A DNA stretch of 16,336 bases from NCBI GenBank assembly GCA_020059445.1, contig JAGVCB010000202.1, forward strand, positions 1-16,336, in the 5' to 3' direction. The position numbers and the translations under genes are program-made. This DNA is from Polynucleobacter sp. (lineage in GTDB: Bacteria > Pseudomonadota > Gammaproteobacteria > Burkholderiales > Burkholderiaceae). Below are positions 1 to 7,459 of the stretch, in pieces (positions within the stretch are counted from its first letter, which is position 1; the number at the start of each line of letters is the position of its first letter). Under the pieces are notes generated by a model that was given only the letters and a program-made list of their open reading frames with translations, made no database searches and was not told where the DNA came from.

Positions 1-694
1 ATATCTGCTGGTGTGCTTGAGATGCCATTTCTTGACGAGTCAGGTGTGCCGGCAGTTTGTCAGATAGGTGAATATGAACAACCATATTGTCACTTTTGAG
101 GATGTTTTTAATCGAGTCAATTAACTCCATGTCGCCGATAAACGCCGCTCGATCCGAATATTGATTGTTTTCTGTGTACTGAATCGTGATCGGTAAAACA
201 TCAACTTGAGCCTGATGAGCCGCTTCAAACAAGTTTGATTTAAATGGCAAAACAGACTTGCCGTCTGTCGAGGTCCCTTCTGGAAATATTGCCACCACCT
301 CTTGATGGATGAGTTTTTCTTTCATCAACTGAATCACTCGCTTGATATCAGATAGCTTTTCTCTTTTGAGAAATATCGTGCCCAACATACTGGCCAAATA
401 ACCAAAGATGGGCCATTTTGATACATCTGCCTTGGCCACAAAGATCACGGGTCGTATCGAATTGATGATGTGTATGTCCAACCAAGAGATGTGATTGGCG
501 ACCAATAAATAAGACTTGGTACCAAAGAGCACTGAGGGATCACCGTGAGTGATGACCTTGACCCTGAGTATTCGGAGTAAACGAATACACCAACTCTGAA
601 CCATCTTTTTACGAAGTTTTAGTGGCAACAATGGAAATATTGCGCACTTCAAAATCGCAGACATGAGATGAATCACGAGGAAGAAAGGTTTCAT
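1..694 (-). CDS. olsA: PlsC-domain 1-acyl-glycerol/lyso-ornithine-lipid acyltransferase, partial (C-terminus off window)
   Basis: The minus strand is open from an ATG at 694 to the window edge, giving 231 codons with no stop, so the C-terminus is missing. The translation begins MKPFFLVIHLMSAIL. It carries a hydrophobic N-terminal segment (about residues 4-24), the acyltransferase HX4D motif as NHISWLD (H68 and D73) and the acceptor-binding motif FPEGTS (137-142). These define the PlsC/LPLAT family, which moves an acyl group from acyl-ACP or acyl-CoA to a lysolipid at the inner membrane. The family includes PlsC (phosphatidate synthesis) and OlsA (second acylation of ornithine lipid). OlsA is preferred because an OlsB-like gene lies 2 kb away and a PhoB-type box precedes this gene, but sequence alone cannot settle the substrate. 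An in-frame ATG at 703 is an alternative start; neither start has a clear Shine-Dalgarno, and the predicted transcript start (about 706) would leave a very short leader. Confidence 0.8.
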   Translation of the reverse strand, partial: MKPFFLVIHLMSAILKCAIFPLLPLKLRKKMVQSWCIRLLRILRVKVITHGDPSVLFGTKSYLLVANHISWLDIHIINSIRPVIFVAKADVSKWPIFGYLASMLGTIFLKREKLSDIKRVIQLMKEKLIHQEVVAIFPEGTSTDGKSVLPFKSNLFEAAHQAQVDVLPITIQYTENNQYSDRAAFIGDMELIDSIKNILKSDNMVVHIHLSDKLPAHLTRQEMASQAHQQI

Positions 695-712
695 GAGGAG
701 CATCTTGGCATA

Positions 713-746
713 TTTCTATGTCACGAATATGACATCAACTTGACAT
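713..746. promoter_or_regulatory. Divergent PhoB-type operator with three half-sites, between the olsA-like gene and plcP
   Basis: Read on the plus strand, TGTCA starts at 719, TGACA at 730 and TGACA at 741, exactly 11 bp apart, the spacing of PhoB half-sites. On the minus strand the last two form ATGTCAAGTTGATGTCAT (746 to 729), the better match to a Pho box. Ten bp further on the minus strand lies TAGAAA (718-713), a fair -10 at the classical spacing, facing the olsA-like gene. Towards plcP the -10 match is weaker (CAAAAT at 755-760, 8 bp after the box). PhoB control of both sides is inferred. Confidence 0.65.
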
Positions 747-781
747 CTTAGTTTCAAAATTGTCGTGCCCAATGTGAACTC

Positions 782-1618
782 ATGAATCATTACCGCGCAA
801 TATGGATTTCAGATGTTCACTTAGGTACCACCGGGTGCCAAGCAAATTATCTTCTCGATTTCTTAAAACACAATGATGCTGACAAGATTTATTTGGTCGG
901 CGACATCATTGATGGCTGGCAACTAAAGAAACGCTGGTTCTGGCCACAAGCACACAATGACGTTGTTCAAAAATTACTACGCAAAGCCAGAAAAGGTTGC
1001 GAGGTTATTTACATTCCAGGCAACCACGATGAAATGGCTCGCCAGTTTTTTGGTATGAGTTTTGGTGATATTAAGGTTGAAAATGAGGTAATTCACATTA
1101 CCGCTGATGGTAAGAGACTTTGGATCACCCACGGTGATTTATTTGACAGCGTGATGCAGTACGCCAAATGGCTGGCCTATGTTGGTGACACCTTGTACAC
1201 CTTTATTTTATGGATTAATCGCTGGTTCAATAAGATCAGAGCCCGGATGGGTTTGCAATATTGGTCATTATCCCAATACCTAAAGCACTCAGTGAAGAAT
1301 GCTGTGAGCTTCATTGCTGATTTTGAAATGATCATGGCACGTGAAGCCAGAATCCGTAACTGTGATGGCGTGGTTTGCGGACATATCCACAAAGCTGAAA
1401 TCAGAGAAATTGACGGCCTACTTTACTGCAATGACGGCGACTGGGTTGAGAGCTTGACTGCCTTGGTTGAAAAAGATGATGGCACCCTAAAAATTGTGCA
1501 CTGGCCACATATATTGCCTGATCCAGTGGCAATCCCCAACCTTGAAACGGTCACGATCACCGTTACAAGTACTGAAATATCAATGACTCAAGAAAAATTA
1601 CTGGAGACAATTAAATGA
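782..1618 (+). CDS. plcP: PlcP-like metallophosphoesterase (phospholipase C of phosphate-starvation lipid remodelling)
   Basis: The 278-residue protein is a calcineurin-like metallophosphoesterase of the UDP-2,3-diacylglucosamine hydrolase-related branch. The metal-binding motifs are in order: DVH (D11, H13), GD (40-41), GNHDE (80-84), THGD (H117) and GHIH (200-203). A tryptophan- and aromatic-rich insert (about 125-165) could sit at the membrane. The family includes PlcP, which hydrolyses phosphatidylcholine, -ethanolamine or -glycerol to diacylglycerol when phosphate is scarce. It also includes LpxH, which acts in lipid A synthesis. PlcP is favoured by length, by a 4-base ATGA overlap with an Agt-like glycosyltransferase (the plcP-agt pair known from alphaproteobacteria and marine bacteria), and by a Pho box upstream. 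No strong Shine-Dalgarno precedes the ATG at 782, but no other start keeps the DVH motif. Confidence 0.82.
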   Translation: MNHYRAIWISDVHLGTTGCQANYLLDFLKHNDADKIYLVGDIIDGWQLKKRWFWPQAHNDVVQKLLRKARKGCEVIYIPGNHDEMARQFFGMSFGDIKVENEVIHITADGKRLWITHGDLFDSVMQYAKWLAYVGDTLYTFILWINRWFNKIRARMGLQYWSLSQYLKHSVKNAVSFIADFEMIMAREARIRNCDGVVCGHIHKAEIREIDGLLYCNDGDWVESLTALVEKDDGTLKIVHWPHILPDPVAIPNLETVTITVTSTEISMTQEKLLETIK

Positions 1619-2646
1619 ATATCATGATTGTGACTGATGCTTGGGAACCCCAAGTCAATGGCGTGGTTAGAACTCTGAAACAAACCATGCATGAATTAAA
1701 AAAAATGGGTCACACGATCGACATGATCACCCCACTGCAATTCAAAACAGTACCTTGCCCAACCTACCCTGATATTTCTTTGTCTTTATTCCCAAAGAAC
1801 AAGGTCCGCCAAAAAATGGAAGCCTTTGCACCGGATGCGATTCATATTGCAACAGAAGGTCCTTTAGGTATGGCTGCTAGAGCTTATGCTCTAAAACATA
1901 AACTTCCATTTTCAACGGCTTATCACACGCGCTTCCCAGAGTATGTCAAAGCCCGCACTGGCATTCCTTTGGCTTTGACCTATAAGTTCCTGCGCTGGTT
2001 CCATGACCCCTCATTAGCAGTGATGGCTCCCACCCAGGTGGTGATTGATGATCTAGAGTCTTATGGTTTTAAAAATGTGGTTCTTTGGACCAGAGGTGTT
2101 GATCTAGATATCTTCAAAGTACAAGAATCAAAAGAGCTCAATACAGCTCACCCGATATTTTTGTATGTGGGTCGCGTGGCGGTAGAAAAGAATATTGAAG
2201 CATTTTTAGAACTTAAATTGCCAGGATCTAAATGGGTGGTTGGCGATGGACCTGCCCTGAATAGCTTAAAAGCCAAGTACCCAGAAGTTCATTACTTGGG
2301 CGTTTTACAACAAGAAAAGTTGGCCAAGGTTTATGCAGCCGCAGACGTGTTCGTGTTCCCAAGCAAAACTGATACCTTTGGCTTAGTTCTACTTGAGGCG
2401 ATGGCTTGCGGTACTCCTGTAGCAGCTTACCCAGTGACTGGACCAATCGATGTGATTGGCGACTCTCAATCAGGCGCCATGAACAACGATTTACGCGAAG
2501 CGTGCCTTGAAGCCCTGAAGATCCCACGTGAGGTTGCAAGAGCTCATGCTGAGAAGTTTTCTTGGCAAGTGGCCAGCAGTCAATTTGTCAGTTATTTAAA
2601 ACCAATAGAAAGTCATACAACTGTCAAATCTCCGTCATTAGCTTGA
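1615..2646 (+). CDS. agt: GT4 glycosyltransferase, Agt-like diacylglycerol glycosyltransferase
   Basis: This is a 343-residue GT-B fold glycosyltransferase of family GT4. The N-terminal domain starts MNIMIVTDAWEPQVNGVVRT, with the glycine-containing acceptor loop near residues 11-20. The nucleotide-sugar domain has YVGRVAVEKN (184-193), the GDGP turn (210-213) and the retaining EX7E-type motif as D253-x7-E261 in SKTDTFGLVLLEAMACG; Asp for the first Glu is common in this subgroup. Agt enzymes add glucose, galactose or glucuronate to diacylglycerol, giving phosphorus-free glycolipids that replace phospholipids under phosphate starvation. Other GT4 enzymes such as mannosyltransferases look similar, so the role rests on context: it overlaps plcP by four bases and starts about 8 bases after a GGAG ribosome site. 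Its last codons (tail ESHTTVKSPSLA) overlap a Pho box serving the next gene. Confidence 0.8.
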   Translation: MNIMIVTDAWEPQVNGVVRTLKQTMHELKKMGHTIDMITPLQFKTVPCPTYPDISLSLFPKNKVRQKMEAFAPDAIHIATEGPLGMAARAYALKHKLPFSTAYHTRFPEYVKARTGIPLALTYKFLRWFHDPSLAVMAPTQVVIDDLESYGFKNVVLWTRGVDLDIFKVQESKELNTAHPIFLYVGRVAVEKNIEAFLELKLPGSKWVVGDGPALNSLKAKYPEVHYLGVLQQEKLAKVYAAADVFVFPSKTDTFGLVLLEAMACGTPVAAYPVTGPIDVIGDSQSGAMNNDLREACLEALKIPREVARAHAEKFSWQVASSQFVSYLKPIESHTTVKSPSLA

Positions 2647-2654
2647 CATATAAG
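2611..2654 (+). promoter_or_regulatory. Internal PhoB-type promoter for olsB, inside the agt 3' end
   Basis: Three forward half-sites, AGTCA (2611), TGTCA (2622) and CGTCA (2633), are each 11 bp apart. The core 18-mer CTGTCAAATCTCCGTCAT (2621-2638) resembles the classical Pho box. Exactly 10 bp later is TATAAG (2649-2654), one base from the -10 consensus. Transcription would start near 2661, about 36 bases before the olsB start codon. This is the best-formed Pho promoter in the window. The box is also protein-coding, as the last residues of agt. Confidence 0.75.
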
Positions 2655-2696
2655 AACAATAAATTGGTGACATATTAACGAATACCAGGCAAACAA

Positions 2697-3611
2697 ATGA
2701 GAGACTTACCAAATCCTTTATCTTCAATCGCAGATACCTTTCTTAAAAATAATGTTAAGAAAACCATGTCTGAGAGAATTGCCCCTATTCACCAAATTAT
2801 TAAAGAAAAAATCACACGTATTCAGCAGAATTCAACTGCTAAAAAAGCCAACAAAAAGATAGAAGCTCCTGCTGTACAAACCAGCAAAGCAGCACCAATC
2901 AGTGTTAGCTGGGCAAGACATCAAGACGAAGTGAAAGAAGCACAACGTCTGCGCTACAAAGTGTTTGCTGAAGAAATGGGTGCTAACCTAAAACCTTCTA
3001 AAGAAGGTTTAGACGTTGATATTTTTGACAGCTTTTGCGATCACTTGATCGTTCGTGATAACGAAACTCTTAAAGTTATTGGTACATACAGAGCTTTACC
3101 GCCACACCAAGCAAAGCAAATGGGTTGCTTGTACTCAGATTCAGAATTCGATTTAACCCGCTTAAGACATTTGCGTCACAAGATTGTTGAAGTTGGTCGT
3201 TCATGCGTTCACCGTGACTATCGTTCTGGTGGTGTCATCATGGCTCTCTGGAGTGGCCTTGGCCAGTACATGAAGAAGAATGAATACGAAGTGATGTTGG
3301 GTTGCGCCAGCGTACCAATGGGTGATGGCGGCCACTATGCAGCCAGCTTAGCCAAGATGTTAAACAATGAGCAACATTTATCCGATATTGAATACCGTGT
3401 GTTCCCTCGCTTAGCCCTTCCAATTGAAGAACTAAACAGTAACCTTGATGTCGAGCCACCAGCACTGATCAAAGGTTATTTGAGATTAGGCGCTAAAGTT
3501 TGCGGTAATCCAGCTTGGGACCCAGACTTCAATACTGCTGACTTTTTGACCATGCTAAGACTCGATGACATTCATCCAAGATATGCCAAGCATTTTTTGG
3601 GGGGTAACTAA
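2697..3611 (+). CDS. olsB: OlsB-like L-ornithine N-alpha-acyltransferase (GNAT fold)
   Basis: The 304-residue protein has a lysine-rich N-terminal extension (1-66) followed by a GNAT-type acyltransferase domain. Recognisable OlsB-family stretches are EAQRLRYKVFAEEMGA (81-96), DHLIVRD (115-121), VIGTYRALP (127-135), EVGRSCVHRDYR (165-176) and LGCASVPMG (201-209). The end, PALIKGYLRLGAKVCG followed by PAWDPDFNTADF, is typical of beta-proteobacterial members. OlsB acylates ornithine with a 3-hydroxyacyl chain from ACP, giving lyso-ornithine lipid for OlsA to complete. Related proteins are sometimes labelled 'hemolysin-like' or may acylate other amino acids or glutamine. The start at 2697 has only a weak upstream AGG; an internal ATG at 2766 (residue 24) also precedes the domain and cannot be excluded. 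A PhoB-type promoter lies just upstream, so it can be expressed apart from plcP-agt. Confidence 0.8.
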   Translation: MRDLPNPLSSIADTFLKNNVKKTMSERIAPIHQIIKEKITRIQQNSTAKKANKKIEAPAVQTSKAAPISVSWARHQDEVKEAQRLRYKVFAEEMGANLKPSKEGLDVDIFDSFCDHLIVRDNETLKVIGTYRALPPHQAKQMGCLYSDSEFDLTRLRHLRHKIVEVGRSCVHRDYRSGGVIMALWSGLGQYMKKNEYEVMLGCASVPMGDGGHYAASLAKMLNNEQHLSDIEYRVFPRLALPIEELNSNLDVEPPALIKGYLRLGAKVCGNPAWDPDFNTADFLTMLRLDDIHPRYAKHFLGGN

Positions 3612-3645
3612 GCTTATTGAGTTAAGTTTGCTTGGTTTAAGAAGC

Positions 3646-3669
3646 TGATCAAATCTAGATATTTGATCA
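3646..3669. terminator. AT-rich hairpin between convergent olsB and ppx
   Basis: TGATCAAAT (3646-3654) and ATTTGATCA (3661-3669) form a perfect 9-bp inverted repeat around a 6-base loop. It overlaps the ppx stop codon and lies 35 bases after the olsB stop. Neither strand has a convincing T-run after the stem, so it may be a weak terminator or a 3'-end stabilising structure. Confidence 0.4.
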
Positions 3670-5220
3670 ATTAATTTCAATAGTCAGTTCCCGGCCGATT
3701 TTTTTCCAATCGGCCGATTCTTTTTCTAGACCAAATTGTGTGAGTGGATTCTTTTTGGTCCAGTCTTTAGAAATTCTGACAAGAAAACCACTGTCTAGCT
3801 CTTTCACAACGACATCAGAAATATCTTCGTCAGTTCTGCGGCGACAAAGGACATGGGCTAAGCGCAAGCTAAACAGCATGCGCCAATCTATGTAATTAGA
3901 TGAGACTGATATTTTCCCGAGCTTGCCTGTATGGCCCAATAGCAATGCTGCCAGTCTTGCTTGATCAAGCTTTGAAAAACCTGGCATATCAGCATGGGTA
4001 GCAATGTATGCAGAGTGCTTGTGATAACCATTGTGCGTGATGCTTAAGCCAATTTCGTGCAACTTTGCAGCCCACGCAAGAATTTGTTCATTATCTTTAC
4101 GGTTTTCATGTTTGGGCTCAGGAAATTGTTTTAAGAAATGCAAGGCGGTTTTACTCACCCTCTGAGCTTGCTGGCGATCAACGCCATAGCGCTGCATGAA
4201 TTGCTCAACAGTCACATACCTCATGTCATGGTGCTGAGATCGACCAATGAGGTCATAAAGTACACCTAAGCGCAGTGCTGCCTCAGTCACTTCCATGCGC
4301 TCAATGCCAAGCTCTTCAAAGGCTGCCAACATGATGGCTAGGCCGCCGGGGAGCACTGGTCGACGATCACTTTTTAGACCCAATAAGCGAGAACGATCAA
4401 TGTATTCAGATTCAATCAAAGATTTTTTTAGAGCCAACAAGCCTTCTTTGGTGATCAAGCCACCCATGTCATCTACCGGTAACTCATGAGGAGGACCGTT
4501 AAAACCATTTTGCGCGATTAATTCTGCAATTGCTCGGGCTGTTCCAGAGGAGCCTATCGACTGTTTCCATCCTGATTTTAAGAATTGAGCGGTGATAGCT
4601 TCAATCTCTCTGCGCGCTGATAGCTCTGCTTGCTTAAAACAATGGGCATCAACCAGACCGCCTGGAAAAAAGTTTTGGCTATAAGAAACACAGCCAATGT
4701 ACAAAGATTCTAGAAGTTTCGGCTCATACCCATCACCGATGATGAATTCTGTTGAACCACCGCCAATATCGAGCACAAATCGTTTTTCATCACAAGTAGG
4801 TGCAATATGAGAGGCGCCAATGTAAATTAATCGTGCCTCTTCTCGACCCTTCACTACTTCAATAGGAAAACCCAAGAGTTTTTCAGCCTCATGGATGAAA
4901 TCATCAGCATTCCTTGCAACTCTCAGGGTATTTGTTGCAACGGCGCGAACTTGCTTGGCGTTAAAACCACGCAAACGGTCTCCAAAGCGGTGAATTGCAG
5001 CTAAACCCCTTTGAATGGATTTTTGGTCAAGCTTTTTATCCTCATTCAGGCCAGACGCCATCCTGACTGATTCCCTCAAGGTATCAATGGGTTGTAATTG
5101 TGTGCCGGAAGCAGAATGGATGACCTTGGCGATCACCATGCGAAAACTGTTTGAGCCCAAATCGACGGCAGCAACCAACTCACCCAGATTGGCATTATTT
5201 TTAGCTGTCTCTTTACTCAC
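3667..5220 (-). CDS. ppx: Exopolyphosphatase (Ppx/GppA family)
   Basis: The 517-residue protein matches the length of full exopolyphosphatases. The ASKHA phosphate-1 loop is AVDLGSNSFRMVIAK (18-32), and the phosphate-2 loop is LDIGGGSTEFIIGDG (150-164). The C-terminal part is HD-related, with the stretch AAKLHEIGLSITHNGYHKHS. Ppx releases phosphate from the ends of polyphosphate; GppA, a relative, hydrolyses pppGpp, and family members may do both. The adjacent divergent ppk supports Ppx. The start is GTG at 5220: the next upstream in-frame codons hit a stop, and the first internal Met (28) lies beyond the DLGSNS loop. No Shine-Dalgarno is visible. A PhoB-type box faces this gene at 5254-5271. 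The last codons contain a GC-rich hairpin acting on the other strand. Confidence 0.93.
   Translation of the reverse strand: MSKETAKNNANLGELVAAVDLGSNSFRMVIAKVIHSASGTQLQPIDTLRESVRMASGLNEDKKLDQKSIQRGLAAIHRFGDRLRGFNAKQVRAVATNTLRVARNADDFIHEAEKLLGFPIEVVKGREEARLIYIGASHIAPTCDEKRFVLDIGGGSTEFIIGDGYEPKLLESLYIGCVSYSQNFFPGGLVDAHCFKQAELSARREIEAITAQFLKSGWKQSIGSSGTARAIAELIAQNGFNGPPHELPVDDMGGLITKEGLLALKKSLIESEYIDRSRLLGLKSDRRPVLPGGLAIMLAAFEELGIERMEVTEAALRLGVLYDLIGRSQHHDMRYVTVEQFMQRYGVDRQQAQRVSKTALHFLKQFPEPKHENRKDNEQILAWAAKLHEIGLSITHNGYHKHSAYIATHADMPGFSKLDQARLAALLLGHTGKLGKISVSSNYIDWRMLFSLRLAHVLCRRRTDEDISDVVVKELDSGFLVRISKDWTKKNPLTQFGLEKESADWKKIGRELTIEIN
3692..3726 (+). terminator. Intrinsic terminator for the plcP-agt-olsB transcript, embedded in ppx coding sequence
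   Basis: CGGCCGATT (3692-3700) and AATCGGCCG (3708-3716) form a perfect GC-rich 9-bp stem with a 7-base loop. On the plus strand it is followed by ATTCTTTTTC, a T-rich tract. It lies about 80 bases after the olsB stop and inside the last codons of convergent ppx. On the minus strand an A-rich run follows, so termination would be one-way, for olsB. Confidence 0.6.
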
Positions 5221-5253
5221 AGTTGTATCGCTTATTCATAAAGTCGCTAGATT

Positions 5254-5271
5254 ATGACATCAACATGACAA
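5254..5271 (-). promoter_or_regulatory. PhoB-type box upstream of ppx
   Basis: On the minus strand the sequence is TTGTCATGTTGATGTCAT, two TGTCA half-sites 11 bp apart, facing ppx. It differs from the olsA-facing box (729-746) at only two of 18 positions. A -10 at the ideal 10-bp spacing is poor (CTTTAT, 5243-5238); TATGAA (5239-5234) is a better hexamer at slightly longer spacing. Toward ppk, further weak half-sites (TGTAA at 5299, TGACA at 5310) keep the 11-bp phase, but no clear ppk promoter is visible. Confidence 0.55.
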
Positions 5272-5337
5272 GAGTGTGAAATCTTGAATTAACAAAAGTG
5301 TAATATTTGTGACATAGTATTTTGTGAAAATAACAAA

Positions 5338-7428
5338 ATGAACACTAAAATTGAGCTACTCAACAGGGAACTCGGAGCACTCGAGTTTAATTCAAGAGTT
5401 CTTGCGCAAGCTGAAGACAGCAAAACCCCATTGCTTGAGCGCTTACGTTTCATTGGAATTGTTTCTTCCAATATGGATGAATTCTTTGAGATCAGAATGT
5501 CTGGTATCAAAGAACAGCTCAAAAACAACCCAAACAATACTACACCCGATGGTCTTAAGATCAAAGATGCTTACAAGATCGTTGCTGAAAAATCTCATGA
5601 GTTAGTTGCAAGGAAGTTCAGTCTTTTGCAGGAAGATATTCTGCCAAAATTGGACAAGGCAGGAGTCAAATTCTATCCAAGTACAGAGTGGACACCAAAT
5701 ATTAAGCGTTGGGCAAAAGACTTTTTTGATAAAGAGCTGATACCTCTTCTTACCCCAATTGCGCTTGATCCCGCACATCCATTTCCAAAAGTTATCAATA
5801 AAAGTTTGAATTTTTTAGTGACGCTTGAAGGAAAAGATTCCTTTGGTAGAAAGCCAACGCTGGCAGTTGTTCAAGCGCCTCGCTCGCTACCCAGAGTTGT
5901 GAATTTACCTGAGCACCTCAGTCCAACACCCTATGGTTTTGTATTACTGTCATCGTTTATTCAAGCCTTTGTGGGTGAACTATTTCAGGGAATGACGGTC
6001 ACTGGCTGCCATCAATTCAGGGTAACCCGTAACTCTGATTTATTCGTTTCTGAAGACGACATTACCGACTTAAGAGCTGCGCTGCAGGGCGAACTTCCAA
6101 CAAGACACTTAGGTGCGGCTGTTAGGTTAGAAGTTACATCTGAGATGCCTTTAGAGCTTCAAGAGTATCTTCAAAATGTCGAGGGCTTATTTGAGCATGA
6201 TTGCTATCGTGTGAATGGCCCAGTGAATTTGGTGCGCCTCGTTCAAATTCCAGATTTGGTTGATATTCCAAAATTTAAATTTAAGCCACATCAGCCAAAA
6301 CTTTCTATCACCGAGCTTCACGGTGATACGATTTTTGAAAAGATTTCTGATTCAGATATTTTGTTACACCACCCTTATCAAAGCTTTGATCCAGTTTTAC
6401 AAATGCTTCAGGAGGCAGCTAGGGATCCTAAGGTTTTAGCTATTAAACAAACCGTGTACAGGACAGGTGAGCAATCAATGGTGATGGACGCCTTGATGGA
6501 AGCTGCCAGAAATGGCAAGGAAGTCACGGTGGTGGTTGAGTTGTTAGCCCGCTTCGATGAGCAAACCAATATTTCATGGGCAGCCAAACTTGAGGGTGTC
6601 GGAGCTCATGTGGTTTATGGCGTGGTTGGTCATAAATGCCATGCAAAAATGTTATTGGTTGTGCGCAAAGAAACAATACCTGCTGCAGGTCGTCGCAAGG
6701 CAAAAACTTATTTGAAACGCTACGCGCACCTTGGCACCGGTAACTATCATCCGCGCACTGCTAAGATTTATAGTGATTTTGGTCTCATGACAGCAAATCA
6801 GCAGATTTGTGAAGATATGCACCATGTGTTTATGCAATTAACTGGTACTGGTGGAAGAATTGCTTTGAAAAATCTCTGGCAATCCCCTTTCACCATGCAC
6901 TCAGAGTTGGTCAATCACATCAGGCGAGAAGCCAGAAATGCCAAGCAAGGGAAAAAAGCCCACATCATGGCAAAGATGAATGCCCTCCTTGAACCAACCA
7001 TCATTCAAGAACTGTACAAAGCATCTCAGGCTGGCGTCAAGATTGATTTAATCATTCGAGGTGTTTGCGCATTAAAGCCCGGAGTTCCTGGCTTATCTGA
7101 AAATATCAAGGTCAGATCTATTATCGGTAGATTTTTAGAGCACCACAGAATTTATTATTTTTATGCTGATAGCGAAGAAATAGTTTATCTCTCATCAGCT
7201 GACTGGATGGATAGAAATCTATTCAGACGCGTTGAGGTTGCTTTTCCAGTATTAGATAAAAAACTTAAATCTCGTGTCATCAAAGAAGGTTTTCAAATGC
7301 TTTTGAAAGATAACACCACGGCTTGGATCATGGATGGCCATGGAGGTTATCGTCAACTTCAAAAGAGAGCTACCTCTACTGAATATATCGCTCAAAAAGA
7401 GTTGGTTGGCTTATTGGTCAGTCAGTAA
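5338..7428 (+). CDS. ppk: Polyphosphate kinase 1
   Basis: The 696-residue protein matches Ppk1, which reversibly builds polyphosphate from the terminal phosphate of ATP at the inner membrane. The N-terminal domain begins with the family signature ELLNRELGALEFNSRVL (6-22), followed by ERLRFIGIVSSNMDEFFEIR (34-53). The phospholipase-D-like catalytic part has KQTVYRTGEQS (370-380) and the autophosphorylated histidine H435 in GHKCHAK, the same number as in the E. coli enzyme. The second catalytic histidine is in EHHRIYYF (H602 or H603). The ATG at 5338 sits before the conserved N-terminus and has no clear Shine-Dalgarno. ppk is divergent from ppx and convergent with phoR, unlike the ppk-ppx operon of E. 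coli. Nothing is missing or truncated. Confidence 0.97.
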   Translation: MNTKIELLNRELGALEFNSRVLAQAEDSKTPLLERLRFIGIVSSNMDEFFEIRMSGIKEQLKNNPNNTTPDGLKIKDAYKIVAEKSHELVARKFSLLQEDILPKLDKAGVKFYPSTEWTPNIKRWAKDFFDKELIPLLTPIALDPAHPFPKVINKSLNFLVTLEGKDSFGRKPTLAVVQAPRSLPRVVNLPEHLSPTPYGFVLLSSFIQAFVGELFQGMTVTGCHQFRVTRNSDLFVSEDDITDLRAALQGELPTRHLGAAVRLEVTSEMPLELQEYLQNVEGLFEHDCYRVNGPVNLVRLVQIPDLVDIPKFKFKPHQPKLSITELHGDTIFEKISDSDILLHHPYQSFDPVLQMLQEAARDPKVLAIKQTVYRTGEQSMVMDALMEAARNGKEVTVVVELLARFDEQTNISWAAKLEGVGAHVVYGVVGHKCHAKMLLVVRKETIPAAGRRKAKTYLKRYAHLGTGNYHPRTAKIYSDFGLMTANQQICEDMHHVFMQLTGTGGRIALKNLWQSPFTMHSELVNHIRREARNAKQGKKAHIMAKMNALLEPTIIQELYKASQAGVKIDLIIRGVCALKPGVPGLSENIKVRSIIGRFLEHHRIYYFYADSEEIVYLSSADWMDRNLFRRVEVAFPVLDKKLKSRVIKEGFQMLLKDNTTAWIMDGHGGYRQLQKRATSTEYIAQKELVGLLVSQ

Positions 7429-7429
7429 A

Positions 7430-7459
7430 GAGAGTTACTCTGCTGAGAGTTACTCTGCT
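7430..7459. repeat. Tandem 15-bp duplication forming a terminator-like hairpin between ppk and phoR
   Basis: GAGAGTTACTCTGCT occurs twice head to tail (7430-7444 and 7445-7459). Each copy holds a near-palindrome (AGAGT-T-ACTCT), so the two copies fold into a 10-bp stem with one T-T mismatch (7431-7441 with 7446-7456) and a GCTG loop. TTTT follows shortly on the plus strand and CTTTACT on the minus strand. It lies directly after the ppk stop and includes the phoR stop codon and last residues, so it could end both transcripts. Confidence 0.6.

Noticed and set aside
782..1618. Annotation as LpxH (UDP-2,3-diacylglucosamine hydrolase)
   Set aside because: Same superfamily, but the overlap with an Agt-like gene, the olsB neighbour and the Pho box favour PlcP; kept as the alternative.
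5299..5331. Possible forward Pho promoter for ppk (TGTAA and TGACA 11 bp apart)
   Set aside because: Half-sites are degenerate, and the -10 candidate GAAAAT would place the transcript start on the ATG; too weak to call.
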